Counted from the stretch's first letter, positions 32,187 to 43,966 are shown. The stretch is DNA of 64,000 nucleotides from Primulina eburnea (GCF_022965805.1 NC_133101.1:51168342-51232341), one strand, 5' to 3'. The notes: generated by a model from the sequence alone, not told the origin. Program-made: numbers and translations.

Positions 32187-35100
32187 ATGGCTGACGCCAT
32201 CTCCGGCAGTGGATTTACAACCCACACTCATGTAAATCCATCAGCCAACACAAGCTTCTTACTCGTGAATCCAGCTAACCAAATTAATTCGGTTAAGCTC
32301 ACTGACGAGAATTTTCTTTTATGGAATCTCCAAGTTATCGCTGGAATTCGTGGGTTGGGGTTAGAAAATTTCATACTCGAGCACCCTCATGTTCCTCCTA
32401 AAGTAGTTCATGGTGAGAATACTGTCGACGACGTCAACCCCCAATTCGTTACCTGGAGTAGACAGGATCAACTTCTGTTTTCGTTTCTATTGTCTTCCAT
32501 GTCTGAATCTGTCCAAAGCCAAATGATCGGATGTGATACGTCCTCCCAACTTTGGCTTCGGGTATCAACGTTATTTGCCTCAAGATCGAAAGCCAAGGTG
32601 ATGCAATACAAGCTACAGCTGCAAACCATGAAGAAAGGAAATCAAAATATGAAAGATTACCTTAGCAAAATGAAAAATATTATGGATACTTTAGCTGCTT
32701 GTGGTCACTTAATCAGTGAGGATGATCAAATCTTATATGTTCTCGGTGGCATTGGATTGGAATACGACTCTGTTGTAGTTCACATTACTTCAAGAATTGA
32801 TACTCTAGCACTATCAGAGGTGAATGCTCTTCTGTTAACTCATGAAGGACGCCTGGAATCTCATAACATCAACAATGAAACATTGCCTCATTCAGTCAAT
32901 GCAACTACCTTTGCTCCTACTAAGAGGACTGATGATTCTGCTTCATCACGAAGCTCCTTTTCTGAGTCCTTTTCAAGACGAAGCTCATTTGTCCGAGGCC
33001 GTGGTCGTGGTCGGAATACTCGGGGAGGCAAGCGTTTTTGGAATAACAACAATGGCAGACCAGTTTGTCAAATTTGTGGAATCACAGGTCATGTGGCTGG
33101 AATATGCTATTACAGATTTGATGCCGAGTATACTGCCAAACCTCCGAATTCTGTTCGATTCCCTTCATCGGGTTCTTTTCGAGCACCACAACAAGGTCAA
33201 TATCGACCTCCTCAGCCTCCTTATCCGTCAGCAGCCATTGCAACTACCACCTCTGAATCTGCAGGAGATGAGTGGTGGTTTCCAGATTCTGGAGCTTCTC
33301 ACCATGTTACGAATGATCTTGGCAATCTCACACTTGGTTCAGAGTACACTGGCGGTGGTAAGGTTCATATGGGCAATGGTGCAGGTCTGTCTATCTCACA
33401 TATTGGTGAATCAACATTTGGTTCATCTTCCCTTTCTCGTCCTTTCCATTTGAATAACCTACTTCATGTTCCTCAAATAACAAAAAATCTTTTAAGTGTT
33501 CGTCAGTTTACCCGTGATAATAATGTCATGTTTGAATTTTATCCTTCTTATTGCCTTGTGAAGGATCTAGCCACGCGAGTTGTTCTTCTCCAAGGAATTT
33601 TACATAACGGCCTGTACAAGTTCAACCTTGGGCCACCTCATCCTACTGTTGAATCCCAACCTACATGTCTTCATTCTACACTTTCTGACGAGTACTCCGG
33701 TCCTCATTCCTCTCATCAGCAATCAACTAAGGCCTCCTCAAGTGTTCTAGACCAGTGGCACTATAGATTAGGCCATCCTCCTCTTTCTACTGTTAAGCAA
33801 ATTCTATTAAACTGTAATTTTCGTTTTCCAAGAAATGAACGTATGCATTTATGCGAAGCTTGTGAACTTGGCAAAAGTCATAAACTCCCGTTTCCATCTT
33901 CTCAAACACAATTTTCCGAACCACTTGAACTTATTTTTGCCGATGTTTGGGGTCCTGCCCACACCCCTTCTCGAAATGGTTTCAAGTATTATATTAGTTT
34001 TGTTGATGCTTTTAGCCGTTTTACGTGGATCTACTTTCTTAAATTAAAATCAGAAGTTGTTCATGTGTTTGCACACTTCAAAACTCACACTGAACTTCAA
34101 CTCAACAAAAAAATCAAAGTCCTTCAGTCTGATTGGGGTGGGGAGTTTCAAGCTATGAGCTCTTTCCTTAAAACAAATGGAATACATCATCGTGTTTCCT
34201 GCCCTCATACTTCAAAACAAAACGGGGTTGTTGAACGAAAACATCGGTACATTGTTGACACCGGTCTTTCTCTTTTAGCTCATGCATCTATGCCTCTTTC
34301 CTTTTGGGATGATGCTTTCTCCACAGCAGTCTATCTTATAAACAGGTTACCCAATGTAGCCCTTCAAGAAAAAATTCTCATCCAATATTTAATCAACAAA
34401 CCACCAGATTATTCCCATCTTAAAACATTCGGATGCCTTTGTTTTCCATGTCTTCGTGATTATAATACTCACAAACTTGACTTCCGCTCAACCCCATGTA
34501 CATTCATTGGTTATAGTGATAAACACAAAGGTTACAAATGCATTAATGCTACTGGTCGTGTCTTTATCTCTAGACATGTTAAGTTTCATGAGGAAAGCTT
34601 TCCCTTCTCCAAGTCCAGTGTTGTGTCTACTTCCACAGTCACACCTCAATCTTCTCTTTACTTACCCAAAGTCCCTACTTCTACATCTGTTTTCCCTTCA
34701 CATTTCATGACTCCACCAGTCAACACCTCATCTACCCCTTCTCCTTCCCAATCGGCCGATATACCCACTGTATCTTCTTCCCCTTCCTCTCATTCCCAGT
34801 CAGTCTCTACATCAAGTGATACACTTTCCCCTTTTCCTTCACCTACTTTCCCAGCTCCTGTGTCTCCCATATTGAATCTTCATCCAATGGTTACTCGCTC
34901 CAAGGACGGGATCTTCAAACCCAAGGTTCATCTGTCCTTGCACTCTAATATTTGGGAACCCTCTTCTTTTCAGGAAGCAAGCACACAACCTGAATGGTGC
35001 AAAGCTATGGAAGCTGAATATCAAGCCTTGATGCAGAACCATACCTGGAATCTTGTTGAAGCACCCTCTAACATACCCATCATTGGCTGTAAATGGGTAT

Positions 35101-36542
35101 TCAAACTAAAAACAAATCCTGATGGTTCCATTGCTAGACACAAAGCCCGTCTTGTCGCTAAGGGCTATTCTCAGACACCGGGGCTGGACTATACAGAGAC
35201 ATTCAGCCCAGTTGTGAAGCCCACAACCATTCGGCTTGTTCTCTCCGTGGCAGTTGCTAAGGGTTGGAGAATTCAAAAAATTGACGTCAATAATGCCTTT
35301 CTCAATGGCACACTTACTGAACTTGTGTATATGCGTCAACCCCCAGGTTTTGAAGCTCCAAACAACAATTCTCTTGTGTGCAAACTGAATAAAGCCATAT
35401 ATGGTCTCAAGCAAGCCCCGAGAGCTTGGTTTGCTCGGCTTTGTCATACTCTCAAACTTATGGGTTTTGTTGCCTCCAAAGCTGATGCCTCCTTATTTGT
35501 TCAATGTCATTCTGACTTTGTCATTTATATTTTAGTATATGTTGATGACATTTTAATCACAGGAAGTGATAATGCTCGGGTTCGATCAATCATTTCAGCC
35601 TTAAACAGTCAGTTTTCCCTTAAAGATTTGGGTGACGTGAATTATTTTTTAGGCATTGAGGTTTGTCGATCATTGGATAAATCCATGGTTCTCACTCAAA
35701 CCAAGTATGTGCAGGATCTGCTTCTTCGCACCAAGATGAACAATGCCAAAGCCTTGCCAACTCCGATGACTTCAGGACTTCGATTATCATGTAAAGATGG
35801 GGATCCATTTCCTGACAGTACGCTTTATCGGAGTACAGTAGGAGCTCTTCAATATCTAACCATTACCAGACCTGACATTGCATTTAGTGTCAACAAAGTC
35901 TGTCAGTTTATGCATGCTCCCTCATATTCTCATTGGAAGGCTGTCAAGCGCATTTTACGCTACTTGAGTGGCACTCTTGGATTGGGTATTCGTCTACATC
36001 CTAGTTCTGCATTTACTCTTCATGGTTTCTGTGATGCCGATTGGGGTAGTGACCTTGATGATCATCGATCCACATCTGGTTTTTGCTGGTTCTTTGGGTC
36101 TTCTCCTATTTCTTGGAGCTCCAAGAAACAACCTATTGTATCCAGGTCCAGCACTGAAGCAGAGTACAGAAGTGTTGCTAATGCCACATCCGAGCTGTTG
36201 TGGATTCAGTCCCTTCTTTTTGAGCTACACATTGCTGTCTCAAAACCACCTATTCTATGGTGTGACAATATCAGCACCATTGCACTCACTGCTAATCCAG
36301 TTTTACATGCTCGAACTAAGCACCAGGAGCTTGATCTTCACTTCGTTCGGGAAAAAGTTTTGGCCAACCAACTGTCAGTACGTCATGTTCCTTCGAGTGA
36401 TCAACTTGCAGACGTTCTTACAAGACCATTGTCTACAATGATGTTTCATCGACTTCGGTTCAAGCTTAGCGTGGTTCCTCATCCCCTGCTAAGCTTGAGG
36501 GGGCAAGTTAAAGCAACTCCTGAAGCCCAAGAAACAAATTGA
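32187..36542 (+). CDS. Copia D Gag-Pol polyprotein, intact
   Basis: The 1451-residue ORF contains every part a Copia element needs. Gag (1-230, with TDENFLLWNLQVIAGIRGLG) is followed by a zinc knuckle CQICGITGHVAGIC (about 294-307). Protease has FPDSGASHHV (about 366). Integrase has WHYRLGH and CEACELGK (HHCC) and the triad Asp in DVWGP, Asp in SDWGGEF and Glu in VVERKHR (about 584, 646, 680). RT has VFKLKTNPDGSIARHKARLV and YVDDILITGS (about 1116). RNase H has CDADWGSDLDDHRSTSGFCW, SSTEAEYRS and LWCDNIS (1278-1411). No stop or frameshift is seen. The start ATG lies 9 nt after the primer site. The last 11 residues are read from the 3' LTR. Confidence 0.95.
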   Translation: MADAISGSGFTTHTHVNPSANTSFLLVNPANQINSVKLTDENFLLWNLQVIAGIRGLGLENFILEHPHVPPKVVHGENTVDDVNPQFVTWSRQDQLLFSFLLSSMSESVQSQMIGCDTSSQLWLRVSTLFASRSKAKVMQYKLQLQTMKKGNQNMKDYLSKMKNIMDTLAACGHLISEDDQILYVLGGIGLEYDSVVVHITSRIDTLALSEVNALLLTHEGRLESHNINNETLPHSVNATTFAPTKRTDDSASSRSSFSESFSRRSSFVRGRGRGRNTRGGKRFWNNNNGRPVCQICGITGHVAGICYYRFDAEYTAKPPNSVRFPSSGSFRAPQQGQYRPPQPPYPSAAIATTTSESAGDEWWFPDSGASHHVTNDLGNLTLGSEYTGGGKVHMGNGAGLSISHIGESTFGSSSLSRPFHLNNLLHVPQITKNLLSVRQFTRDNNVMFEFYPSYCLVKDLATRVVLLQGILHNGLYKFNLGPPHPTVESQPTCLHSTLSDEYSGPHSSHQQSTKASSSVLDQWHYRLGHPPLSTVKQILLNCNFRFPRNERMHLCEACELGKSHKLPFPSSQTQFSEPLELIFADVWGPAHTPSRNGFKYYISFVDAFSRFTWIYFLKLKSEVVHVFAHFKTHTELQLNKKIKVLQSDWGGEFQAMSSFLKTNGIHHRVSCPHTSKQNGVVERKHRYIVDTGLSLLAHASMPLSFWDDAFSTAVYLINRLPNVALQEKILIQYLINKPPDYSHLKTFGCLCFPCLRDYNTHKLDFRSTPCTFIGYSDKHKGYKCINATGRVFISRHVKFHEESFPFSKSSVVSTSTVTPQSSLYLPKVPTSTSVFPSHFMTPPVNTSSTPSPSQSADIPTVSSSPSSHSQSVSTSSDTLSPFPSPTFPAPVSPILNLHPMVTRSKDGIFKPKVHLSLHSNIWEPSSFQEASTQPEWCKAMEAEYQALMQNHTWNLVEAPSNIPIIGCKWVFKLKTNPDGSIARHKARLVAKGYSQTPGLDYTETFSPVVKPTTIRLVLSVAVAKGWRIQKIDVNNAFLNGTLTELVYMRQPPGFEAPNNNSLVCKLNKAIYGLKQAPRAWFARLCHTLKLMGFVASKADASLFVQCHSDFVIYILVYVDDILITGSDNARVRSIISALNSQFSLKDLGDVNYFLGIEVCRSLDKSMVLTQTKYVQDLLLRTKMNNAKALPTPMTSGLRLSCKDGDPFPDSTLYRSTVGALQYLTITRPDIAFSVNKVCQFMHAPSYSHWKAVKRILRYLSGTLGLGIRLHPSSAFTLHGFCDADWGSDLDDHRSTSGFCWFFGSSPISWSSKKQPIVSRSSTEAEYRSVANATSELLWIQSLLFELHIAVSKPPILWCDNISTIALTANPVLHARTKHQELDLHFVREKVLANQLSVRHVPSSDQLADVLTRPLSTMMFHRLRFKLSVVPHPLLSLRGQVKATPEAQETN

Positions 36543-36736
36543 TAAGAGCCCATTATCTTAAGTCCATTGTCTTAAGTCCATAGGATGTATGGCAAGCCCA
36601 TTGGTTTAGAATAATCTAGAGGAATCATTCTGTTACAACTAATTGTATTTATTCCTGCCAAATTGTAAATGCGAAGAGCAACAGAAATGAAATTCATGTT
36701 GGGCATCTCTTTCTTCCTTCTTTTGTTTTTCTAATT
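36508..36736 (+). repeat. 3' LTR of Copia D
   Basis: It is identical to the 5' copy except for one base. The first 35 bp also encode the end of the polyprotein (stop at 36540-36542). Confidence 0.88.
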
Positions 36737-38479
36737 ATGTCATGTCAGGAAAGTCACAATTAACGATCTGAATTCAACAAAGAAAAAGGAAAAGGAAAAC
36801 GTTTACGATCATGTTAAATGTCATGTTGAGGAGAAAGAAAAAGTTAAGGTTTATGTTTGCATGTCATGAAAATGTTTATGTTTAAAGTTTTATGCATCAT
36901 GAAAATGTTTACGAAAATGTTTATGTTTAAAGTTTTATGCATCATGAAAATGTTTACGTTTATGCATCTTCATGAAAACGATATTTTAAGTACAAGTATT
37001 TTTCACTGTTATATGTTAACTGTATTACGTATTACTCGTTATCAAGATTATGGTGTGTTGAGTCTTTAGACTCACTAGGTGTGATGGATGCAGGTTATCA
37101 TGATAATGCTAATGGAGGTCTTGATGGTTGATCCGACTGGACTGAAGGTGCACATGACCCGAGGACCGACGCTAGTTTCCGCATATATGTTATGATTTAT
37201 GTTAAAATATTTTATGACTTTTATCATGAGTTGGAGTGGTTTTAGAGAGGTTATAGTATGGGCTATACTTTTCCAATGTTATTTTTAGATTTAGAAAAAT
37301 GTCAGTTGGTTGCTTATTTTGAAATGATGTCAAAAATATTTTATGAAATTTTATGGTTCGGCCGAATGCTATGTGAGGTTTTTTTTTTGAAAAAAAATTC
37401 TAGTACTTTTAAAACAATAAAAAGGACAGGACGTTTCAAGTAATCCTCCACATGCCCTAGGAATCCCTAGCCAAAGAGTCCTCGTTCACAAGGAGCCTAT
37501 TTTCGTCCCTCCTGTCACTCGGTGATGTCCAGCCCTTATGTCGGCTTTTATAGGCCATAAAACCATCCTAAACTCATCTCTTCCCATAACCATTTGATGG
37601 CAGCCCCTTTATGCATCATTAGGAAGAGTTTTACATCAACAAAGCATGAGATATATGCATGTATATTCAATAAACGAAAATACAACTTGTGCAACATATT
37701 TTTCATGCAAAGTTAAACAAATATACATAATATGGTGTGAAAGATGTTTGAAAGAAATTTAAGGCGTTCCTTTGCGTAATTTACGCACGAAAACGTTTTT
37801 GCGATGCGAAGAACGGCGACGTAGAGACCCTAGGCTGAATTACCTTCAAAACTGTGGCTATCTTCCTCTTCAAATCTCGTGTGTGTGCATGTGTTTGCTG
37901 GTGAACGAGATTCATAATTGTTGTGAGGGATGGGGCGTGCGATTTGGTTATGGGGGTAGCGTTTAAGCTTTTATTTTGTTAAATAAATCATGTGTGCAAG
38001 CTTAGACCCATTAACATAGTATAATAAACCCATTAATCCCATTAACTGATATTTAAAATATTTTTTTAGGAAGGTTTGAGAAATTATTAGCCGGGTTATC
38101 AAAAAGTTAATATTTTTGTCGAAAATCGAATACCGTTTAAAATTACGTCTTGGGATATAAAATCACATCAAAACACCTCGTTTTTAGAATTACCATATAA
38201 CATGCACCATATTTTTAATAATTAAAAATAATTATTTAATAAAAATATTTTTCCTTTTTCACCATCGGTCGCTGTTCTTCGATCGCGTCCCGAATAACCT
38301 TTAAAAATACAGTTTTATGCATTCTAGCAGTAACATTAATTTTAAACATGTAATCATGCATATCATATTTAGTTCAAGACATTAAAAGCATTTAATTAGT
38401 CATTTTCTATTTTCCCTAAATTTGCAAGCAGTTGGATTACGTTATCTTATTTTTGGACCTTACAATCCCTCCCTCCCTT

Positions 38480-40200
38480 AAATGAAATTTCGTCCTCGAA
38501 ATTAAAACTTACCGAATAACTCCGGGTAGCGACTCCTCATGTCTCTCTCGGTTTCCCAAGTAGCTTCTTCCTCTCAGTGATTTAGTCATTTGACTTTAAC
38601 CATTGGAATAACCTTGTTTCGTAGTCTTCTTTTTTTTCTACCTAAGGTTTGTGTGGGTCTTTCTTCATATGACATATTGGGGGTCAACTGCAGAGTCCCA
38701 TAATTCAGTACATGTGAATGGTTCGACATGTACTTCCGCAGCATCGAGATATGGAACACATTATGTACTCCGGCTAGCATAGGTGGCAATGCTATATAGG
38801 CTAGTGTTCCAACCCTCTCCAAGATTTCAAATGGTCCTATGAATCTCGGACTGAGCTTGCCTTTCTTGCTAAATCTCGTAACACCTTTCAGGGGTGCTAC
38901 TTTCACAAATACGTGGTCACCCACTGCAAAATCCAAATCTCTCCGACGCTTGTCGGCACAGCTCTTTTGTCGGCTTTGTGCAGTCTGCATCCTATCCCGT
39001 ATCTTGACTACTAAATCGGCGTTGTGCTTGATCAAGTCCGGTCCAAACTCTCCTCTCTCACCAACCTCGTCAAATGTATGGGTGATCTACACTTCTTCCT
39101 GTACAATGCCTCGTAAAGAGCCATCTCTATTGATAATTGATAGCTATTATTGAAGGTAATCTCCACTAGAGGTAACTTAGGCTCCCAACTTCCTTGAAAA
39201 TCGATCACACAAGCTCGAAGTAGATCTTCCAAGATTTGAATCACCCTTTCCGACTGACCATCTGTTTGAGGATGTAATGCTATACTGAATAAAAACTTTA
39301 TCCCCATTGCTGGATGTAGGCTCTTCCAAAAAGATGATGTGAACCTCATCTCTCTGTCAAAAACAATGGATACTGGAATCCCATGCAGTCGAACTATCTC
39401 TCGAATATACAGCTCGACATACTATGTCATGGTGAAATTCATCTTAAAAGGTAGAAAATGTGTCGACTTCGTAAGACGATCAACTATTATCTATATAGCA
39501 TTAAACCCCTTGATATTTATTGGTAATCCCACAACAAAATCCGTAGTGATATTCTTACAATTCCACTCGGGAATAGGGAGTGGCTTAAGTTTTACCGCTG
39601 GCCTTTGATGCTCTGCTTTAACTTGTTGACATGTCAAACATTCAGATACAAATCGTAGGATATTTCGCTTCATACCTGGCCACAAATATAATAACTACAA
39701 ATCATTGTATATCTTCGTACTTCCAGGATGAATGGAGTACAAAGTATCATGAGCTTCCTTCATAATGACCTCCTTCAAAGAATCGCCACTAGGAACCCAA
39801 AGTCGATCCCGATATCGAAATATACCATCCACTTCAGAATACAGCTTCCGGCCTTTAGCTTCATCTCTCAATCTCCACTTTTGCAATTGCTCATCAGTAG
39901 ACTGTCCCTCACGGATTCTATCCCTCAAAATCAACTGTACTGTCATGGTGGCAAGATTAGGGGCCTCTCCCCTGGCATATACTGCTAGCTCAAATCGATT
40001 TATCTCGGACTGCAATGGTCTCTGAAGTGATATTTGAGTAATGACTGCTGTCTTCCTACTCAATTCATCTGCTACTACATTAGCTTTTCCCGAATGGTAG
40101 CTAATATCACAGTCGTAGTCCTTTACATACTCTATCCATCTTCGTTGCCTCATATTCAACTCTTTTTGGGTGAAGAAGTACTTCAAACTTTTATGGTTGG
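38480..40200 (-). pseudogene. Element B integrase and chromodomain region
   Basis: Integrase pieces lie in several frames: the HHCC region ([13 protein letters not shown] at about 39640), the catalytic core (SIALHPQTDGQSERVIQILE at about 39260) and the C-terminal module (KGKLSPRFIGPFEILERVGT at about 38840). It ends in a chromodomain-like tail (EERPTQTLGRKKRRLRNKVI, about 38620). This layout defines chromoviruses, whose chromodomain guides insertion into heterochromatin. Several frameshifts and stops mean no full protein can be made. Confidence 0.8.
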
Positions 40201-40201
40201 T

Positions 40202-41299
40202 GAAAATCTTGCATTTTTCCCCATATAAGTAAAGTCTTCAAATCTTTAGTGCAAAAACTGCTGCTACGAGCTCGAGATCATGTGTGGGGTAATTTTTCTT
40301 GAGTACTTTCAACTGTCTAGATGCATAAGCTATAACTCGATAATTTTGCATCAAAACTGCGCCCAAACCAATCGAAGCGTCTGTATAAAAAACATACTCC
40401 CCTTGTCCCAATGGCAACGATAATACTGGCGTTGAAATCATAGTTTGCTTCAACTTGTAAAAACTTTCTAGGCACTCAGATCACTATATAAACTTTGCAT
40501 TCTTCTTTGTCAAGCCGGTCAAGGGTACCAAAATATATCAGAATCCATGTATGAATTTTTGGAAATAGCCAGCTAGTCTCAAGAAACTACGTATCTCGGC
40601 TACGCTCTTAGGTATGGTCAATTCTTTCACTGCCTCGACTTTACTCGGATCAACCTCAACTCCATCTTTGGAAATGAGATGGCCTAAGAACGCCACTCAC
40701 TCAAGACAAAACTCGCATTTTCTGAACTTAGCATATAACTTCCTATCTTGCAGTATTGGCACTGCCGTCCTCAAATGCTGACCATGCTTCTCTTTGCTCT
40801 TTCAGTAGACCAAAATATCATCGATGAAGACTATCACAAATTGATCAAGATACAGCTGAAATACACGATTCATGAGATCCATGAAGATCATTGGCACATT
40901 GGTCAAACCAAAAGACATGACCATAAACTCATAATGCCCATATCGAGTCCTAAACGTCGTCTTATGAACATCCGACTCTTTTACCTTTAATTGATGGTAT
41001 CCAGAACGAAAATCTATTTTCGAGAATATCGATGCTCCTTGTAATTGATCAAATAAGTCTTCAATTCTTGGTAGAAGATATTTATTCTTAATGGTGACCC
41101 TATTCAACTCTCTATAGTTGATGAAAAGTCGCATGCTACCATCCTTTTTCTTCACAAACAATACTGACGCGCCCCACGGAGAACAAATAGGGTGAATGAA
41201 ACCCTTGTCCAATAATTCTTGAATTTGATTCTTTAACTCTTTCATTTCAGCGGACGTTGGACGGTAGGGTTCCTTGGAAATCTGAGTGCTCAGCATCAA
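40202..41299 (-). pseudogene. Element B reverse transcriptase and RNase H
   Basis: RT motifs [35 protein letters not shown] and the catalytic FIDDILVY are present in the frame 41299-40802. RNase H begins [17 protein letters not shown] (about 40400) and continues toward [20 protein letters not shown] near 40090. Stops separate the two. Confidence 0.82.
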
Positions 41300-41311
41300 C
41301 TCAATAGAAAA

Positions 41312-41834
41312 TTATACCTCACGGTCCAGTGGAATGCTAGAAACGTCCTCAGGAAAGATGCTAGGAAAGTCTCTGACGACTTCAACATCCTTTAGCTTCT
41401 GACTGTCAGGAACACGTTCGGAAGTAACACATGCTAGAAAAGCTTGGCATCCTCGTCTCATAAGTTTCCTCACACACATACAAGATAATTTGCGGCATTT
41501 GCTTGTTTCTCGCTGCCTCAAAGATAAAAGACTTCCCACTAAGCGGTCGAATAGACACTGTCCTCTGCCGAAAATATATCGAAGCTCCATTCAATGATAA
41601 CCAATACATGCCAAGTATGATGTCAAATTCATATATTGGGGGTACAATAAGATCTGCCCAAACCACATCTTTTTGCAAACGAAGCTCCAGATTCTTCACA
41701 ATGCTCGACGTGATCATTTGATCACCGGAAGTAATAGAAACTTTGAAGCTCAATCCCATATCCTCGTATATAATATTTATTCTCTTAACGAATGTCTCAT
41801 ATATGAATGAGTGTGTAGCTCCCAAATCTAGCAA
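41312..41834 (-). pseudogene. Element B aspartic protease region
   Basis: The protease motif reads MLDLGATHSFI, where active enzymes have D-S/T-G, so the catalytic loop is altered (Leu for Ser or Thr). The segment DIILGMYWLSLNGASIYF is the usual downstream part of gypsy proteases. A frameshift near 41410 separates it from the start of the RT. Confidence 0.7.
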
Positions 41835-42640
41835 TGCTTAGGTAGCTACACCTAGTATGAATTATCTTTCCTGCGACGAATATGCCGTTAAATTTATTCG
41901 TGTTGAGGCTTAAGGAATTTCTATCATTATTTTTCCCAAATTTTTTGAAGATTTTAATGCTTGGATCCCAATATTCTATAAAAATTGCATTTTTTTCGAA
42001 AATAGCTTTTTCATCCTTAAAAATTTCGAATTTCGCCAATTAGTCCCCAAAATTTTTGAAAATTCGCATCTTAGCCCTTATACTTTTGAATTCCAATAAT
42101 TTGAGCCCTAGATTTTCGAAAATCATGATTCTAACCCTTAGGAATCCAGAAATTTTGAAACAACCCTTAATTTTTTAAAATTTACAAAACGACCCCTGAA
42201 TTTTCGTAAATTATAATTTTGTCCCTGAAATTTTCGTAAATTCTCTATGTTACCTAAGATTTTTGGTTTTATTAATTTCAGTCCTAGGACTCTTCGAAAT
42301 TTTCGGATTAGCCTTTTAGAATTTTCGGATTTGCAATTATGCCCCTTGAATTTCGAATTTGGCAATTTAGTCTTCATAGTTTTCGAAAAATTCATTCAAG
42401 CCAAAATTTTTTATGCTTCTCAACTTTAAGCCTTAACACTCTTATTTGGATTTAATTACCTCCTTTCCCTAATTAAGACTCACAATTCATGCTCAATTTC
42501 CATAATTTCTAAGGTCATTCCTTAAGTCCATCTATTGTAGTGCATGCAACCTAATTTTTCTTCTAAGTTCTTATTCACAAATCAATTCTCATAACCCATT
42601 TAAAATTTCATGCAATATAAGCAATATCAAATCGTTAAAT
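41835..42640. repeat. Degenerate AT-rich tandem repeat between gag and pol of element B
   Basis: About 800 bp is built of loosely repeated units of 30-40 bp containing aattttcga and a short pyrimidine-rich stretch such as gaccccttgaa or tagcccttat. It carries no domain coding and separates the gag zinc-knuckle from the protease, where chromoviruses normally read continuously. It may be an expansion or an insertion. Confidence 0.65.
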
Positions 42641-43749
42641 AACCAGGTTACCAGTGATTAGGGTCGAGTCTGGCTCCTCCCCGGCTTCCTCAGCATTCAT
42701 AACATAAGCTCTCCCCACGATGGGTCCTCTCTTCTTCGGGAAATCGGTAGCCTTATGTCCTTCTTCTTTCCATATGAAGCACTTATATGTCCCCCACATG
42801 CACTTGCCAAAATGTAAGCGATTCACTCCTTGCACAATGGCCTCTCAATAGGTTTTGGTGTTCCAGGTTGTGGTGGATTTTGCGGTCCTAGCTTCTTCAC
42901 TTTCCCTTGGGGCTTTTGCTGCCCTTGAGGTCTAAGAGGTCCCATATATGGCTTATTATTTGGCTGGGAACTCTGCTGGTGTTGCTTCCTTTTGCGCTGT
43001 ATCTCAAAATCAATATCTTTCAAAGCTTGCTCGGCTTGAATGGCATAGGTAGTGGCAGCGGCGTAGTCCGCCGCTCGCATCATCATCACATCACGATGGA
43101 TAGTAGGTCGAAGACCATCCATGAAGTTTCTATATTTCTCCGTAGCATATCTAGCGATGAGGGGCACAAAGTGACAGCCCCTATCAAACTTCCTCACAAA
43201 CTCAACCACTGTCGTGTCCCCCTGGTGGAGACTCATGAAATCCCTCGTCAAGATCGACAATAAAATATTTCTTATAGAATATTTCTTTGAATCATGCCCA
43301 AGTAAGTGTAGCCAAGTCAATCCCATGCTCCGCCCCTTCCCACCAAAGGGAAGCATCATCTCTAAACATATAAGTAGCACACCTAACTCGGTCAATGTAT
43401 CCCATATTCTGAGAGCATAAGTGAACCACCAGAGATCAAATCCAACCCTCAGCAGCAAATGGGTCGGTAGTACCAGAAAACTCCTTCGGACCGATCCTCC
43501 GAAACTGATCATAAATATCAAGATGTGTTCTTAGAGCCTGCTGAAACAGCTGCTCAAAGGAACGTGACATGCCCTCCAGTGCATGAATAGCAACATCCCC
43601 ATTAGGAGGTGGGGTGCATTCCCTTGACGATCCTCAGTATTCTCAGCTTGCCTATCAATACTAGGTGCGCCTATATGAGGCATTATATCTGAACGTTTTT
43701 CAAATTGTAAACGTAACCAACATGCATTTAAATCTAAGGTTCTAATCAT
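42641..43749 (-). pseudogene. Element B gag
   Basis: The Retrotrans_gag core is seen at 43521-42823 (HDSKKYSIRNILLSILTRDF, then TTVVEFVRKFDRGCHFVPLI). The zinc knuckle reads CFIWKEEGHKATDF, with Trp and Phe where two of the metal-binding Cys should be, so it cannot hold zinc normally. Frameshifts break it at both ends. Confidence 0.78.
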
Positions 43750-43966
43750 GCAGCATATAAATTTCCTTTATCCTTAAGATTTAAACATGAATATAATTAA
43801 ATTTTAATTAACATGCATCTTAAACATATAATTCATTCTATCATGCAGGTGCTAACAATAAGAACATATAAAGCATTTAAACTTATAAATTTGAGACTTG
43901 ACGACTGAGTTTTTCGGAACTGGCGGTGACACAACCCTTTGCAAGAACCTTCGCTCTAATACCAAC

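Larger units (their letters stand above)
31937..36736 (+). mobile_element. Element D: intact Ty1/Copia retrotransposon (Ale-like)
   Basis: The element is 4.8 kb with 229-bp LTRs that differ at one base by eye (aacataaatg versus aacagaaatg). The primer site tggtatcagagc abuts the 5' LTR at 32166-32177, and a polypurine tract (tgagggggcaag) abuts the 3' LTR. One unbroken polyprotein ORF fills it. A 12-bp direct repeat atgtcatgtcag flanks it (31925-31936, 36737-36748). Short LTRs and sequence type point to the Ale/Retrofit lineage. It is the youngest element in the nest. Confidence 0.9.
29314..37438 (+). mobile_element. Element C: solo LTR of a Tekay-type element, containing Copia D
   Basis: It starts TGTAACGCCCCGAAAATTT and ends GGACAGGACGTTTCA, flanked by a perfect 5-bp duplication AGTAA (29309-29313 and 37439-37443). 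Without D it is about 3.3 kb. There is no second LTR and no coding region, so an internal element was lost by LTR recombination. It carries the ggccccagagggagccc repeats and the ggtaaaacgg block also found in LTRs E and F. Confidence 0.85.
27558..38464 (-). repeat. 3' LTR of element B, interrupted by solo LTR C
   Basis: The plus-strand ends are TGAAACGTCCACTACTC at the left and TTTTGGACCTTACA at the right. Without the insertion (29314-37438 plus one TSD copy) the LTR is about 2.78 kb. The two halves join seamlessly in the other LTR, where the ccctaggaa sequence after 44380 continues the block that stops at 29313. Confidence 0.85.
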
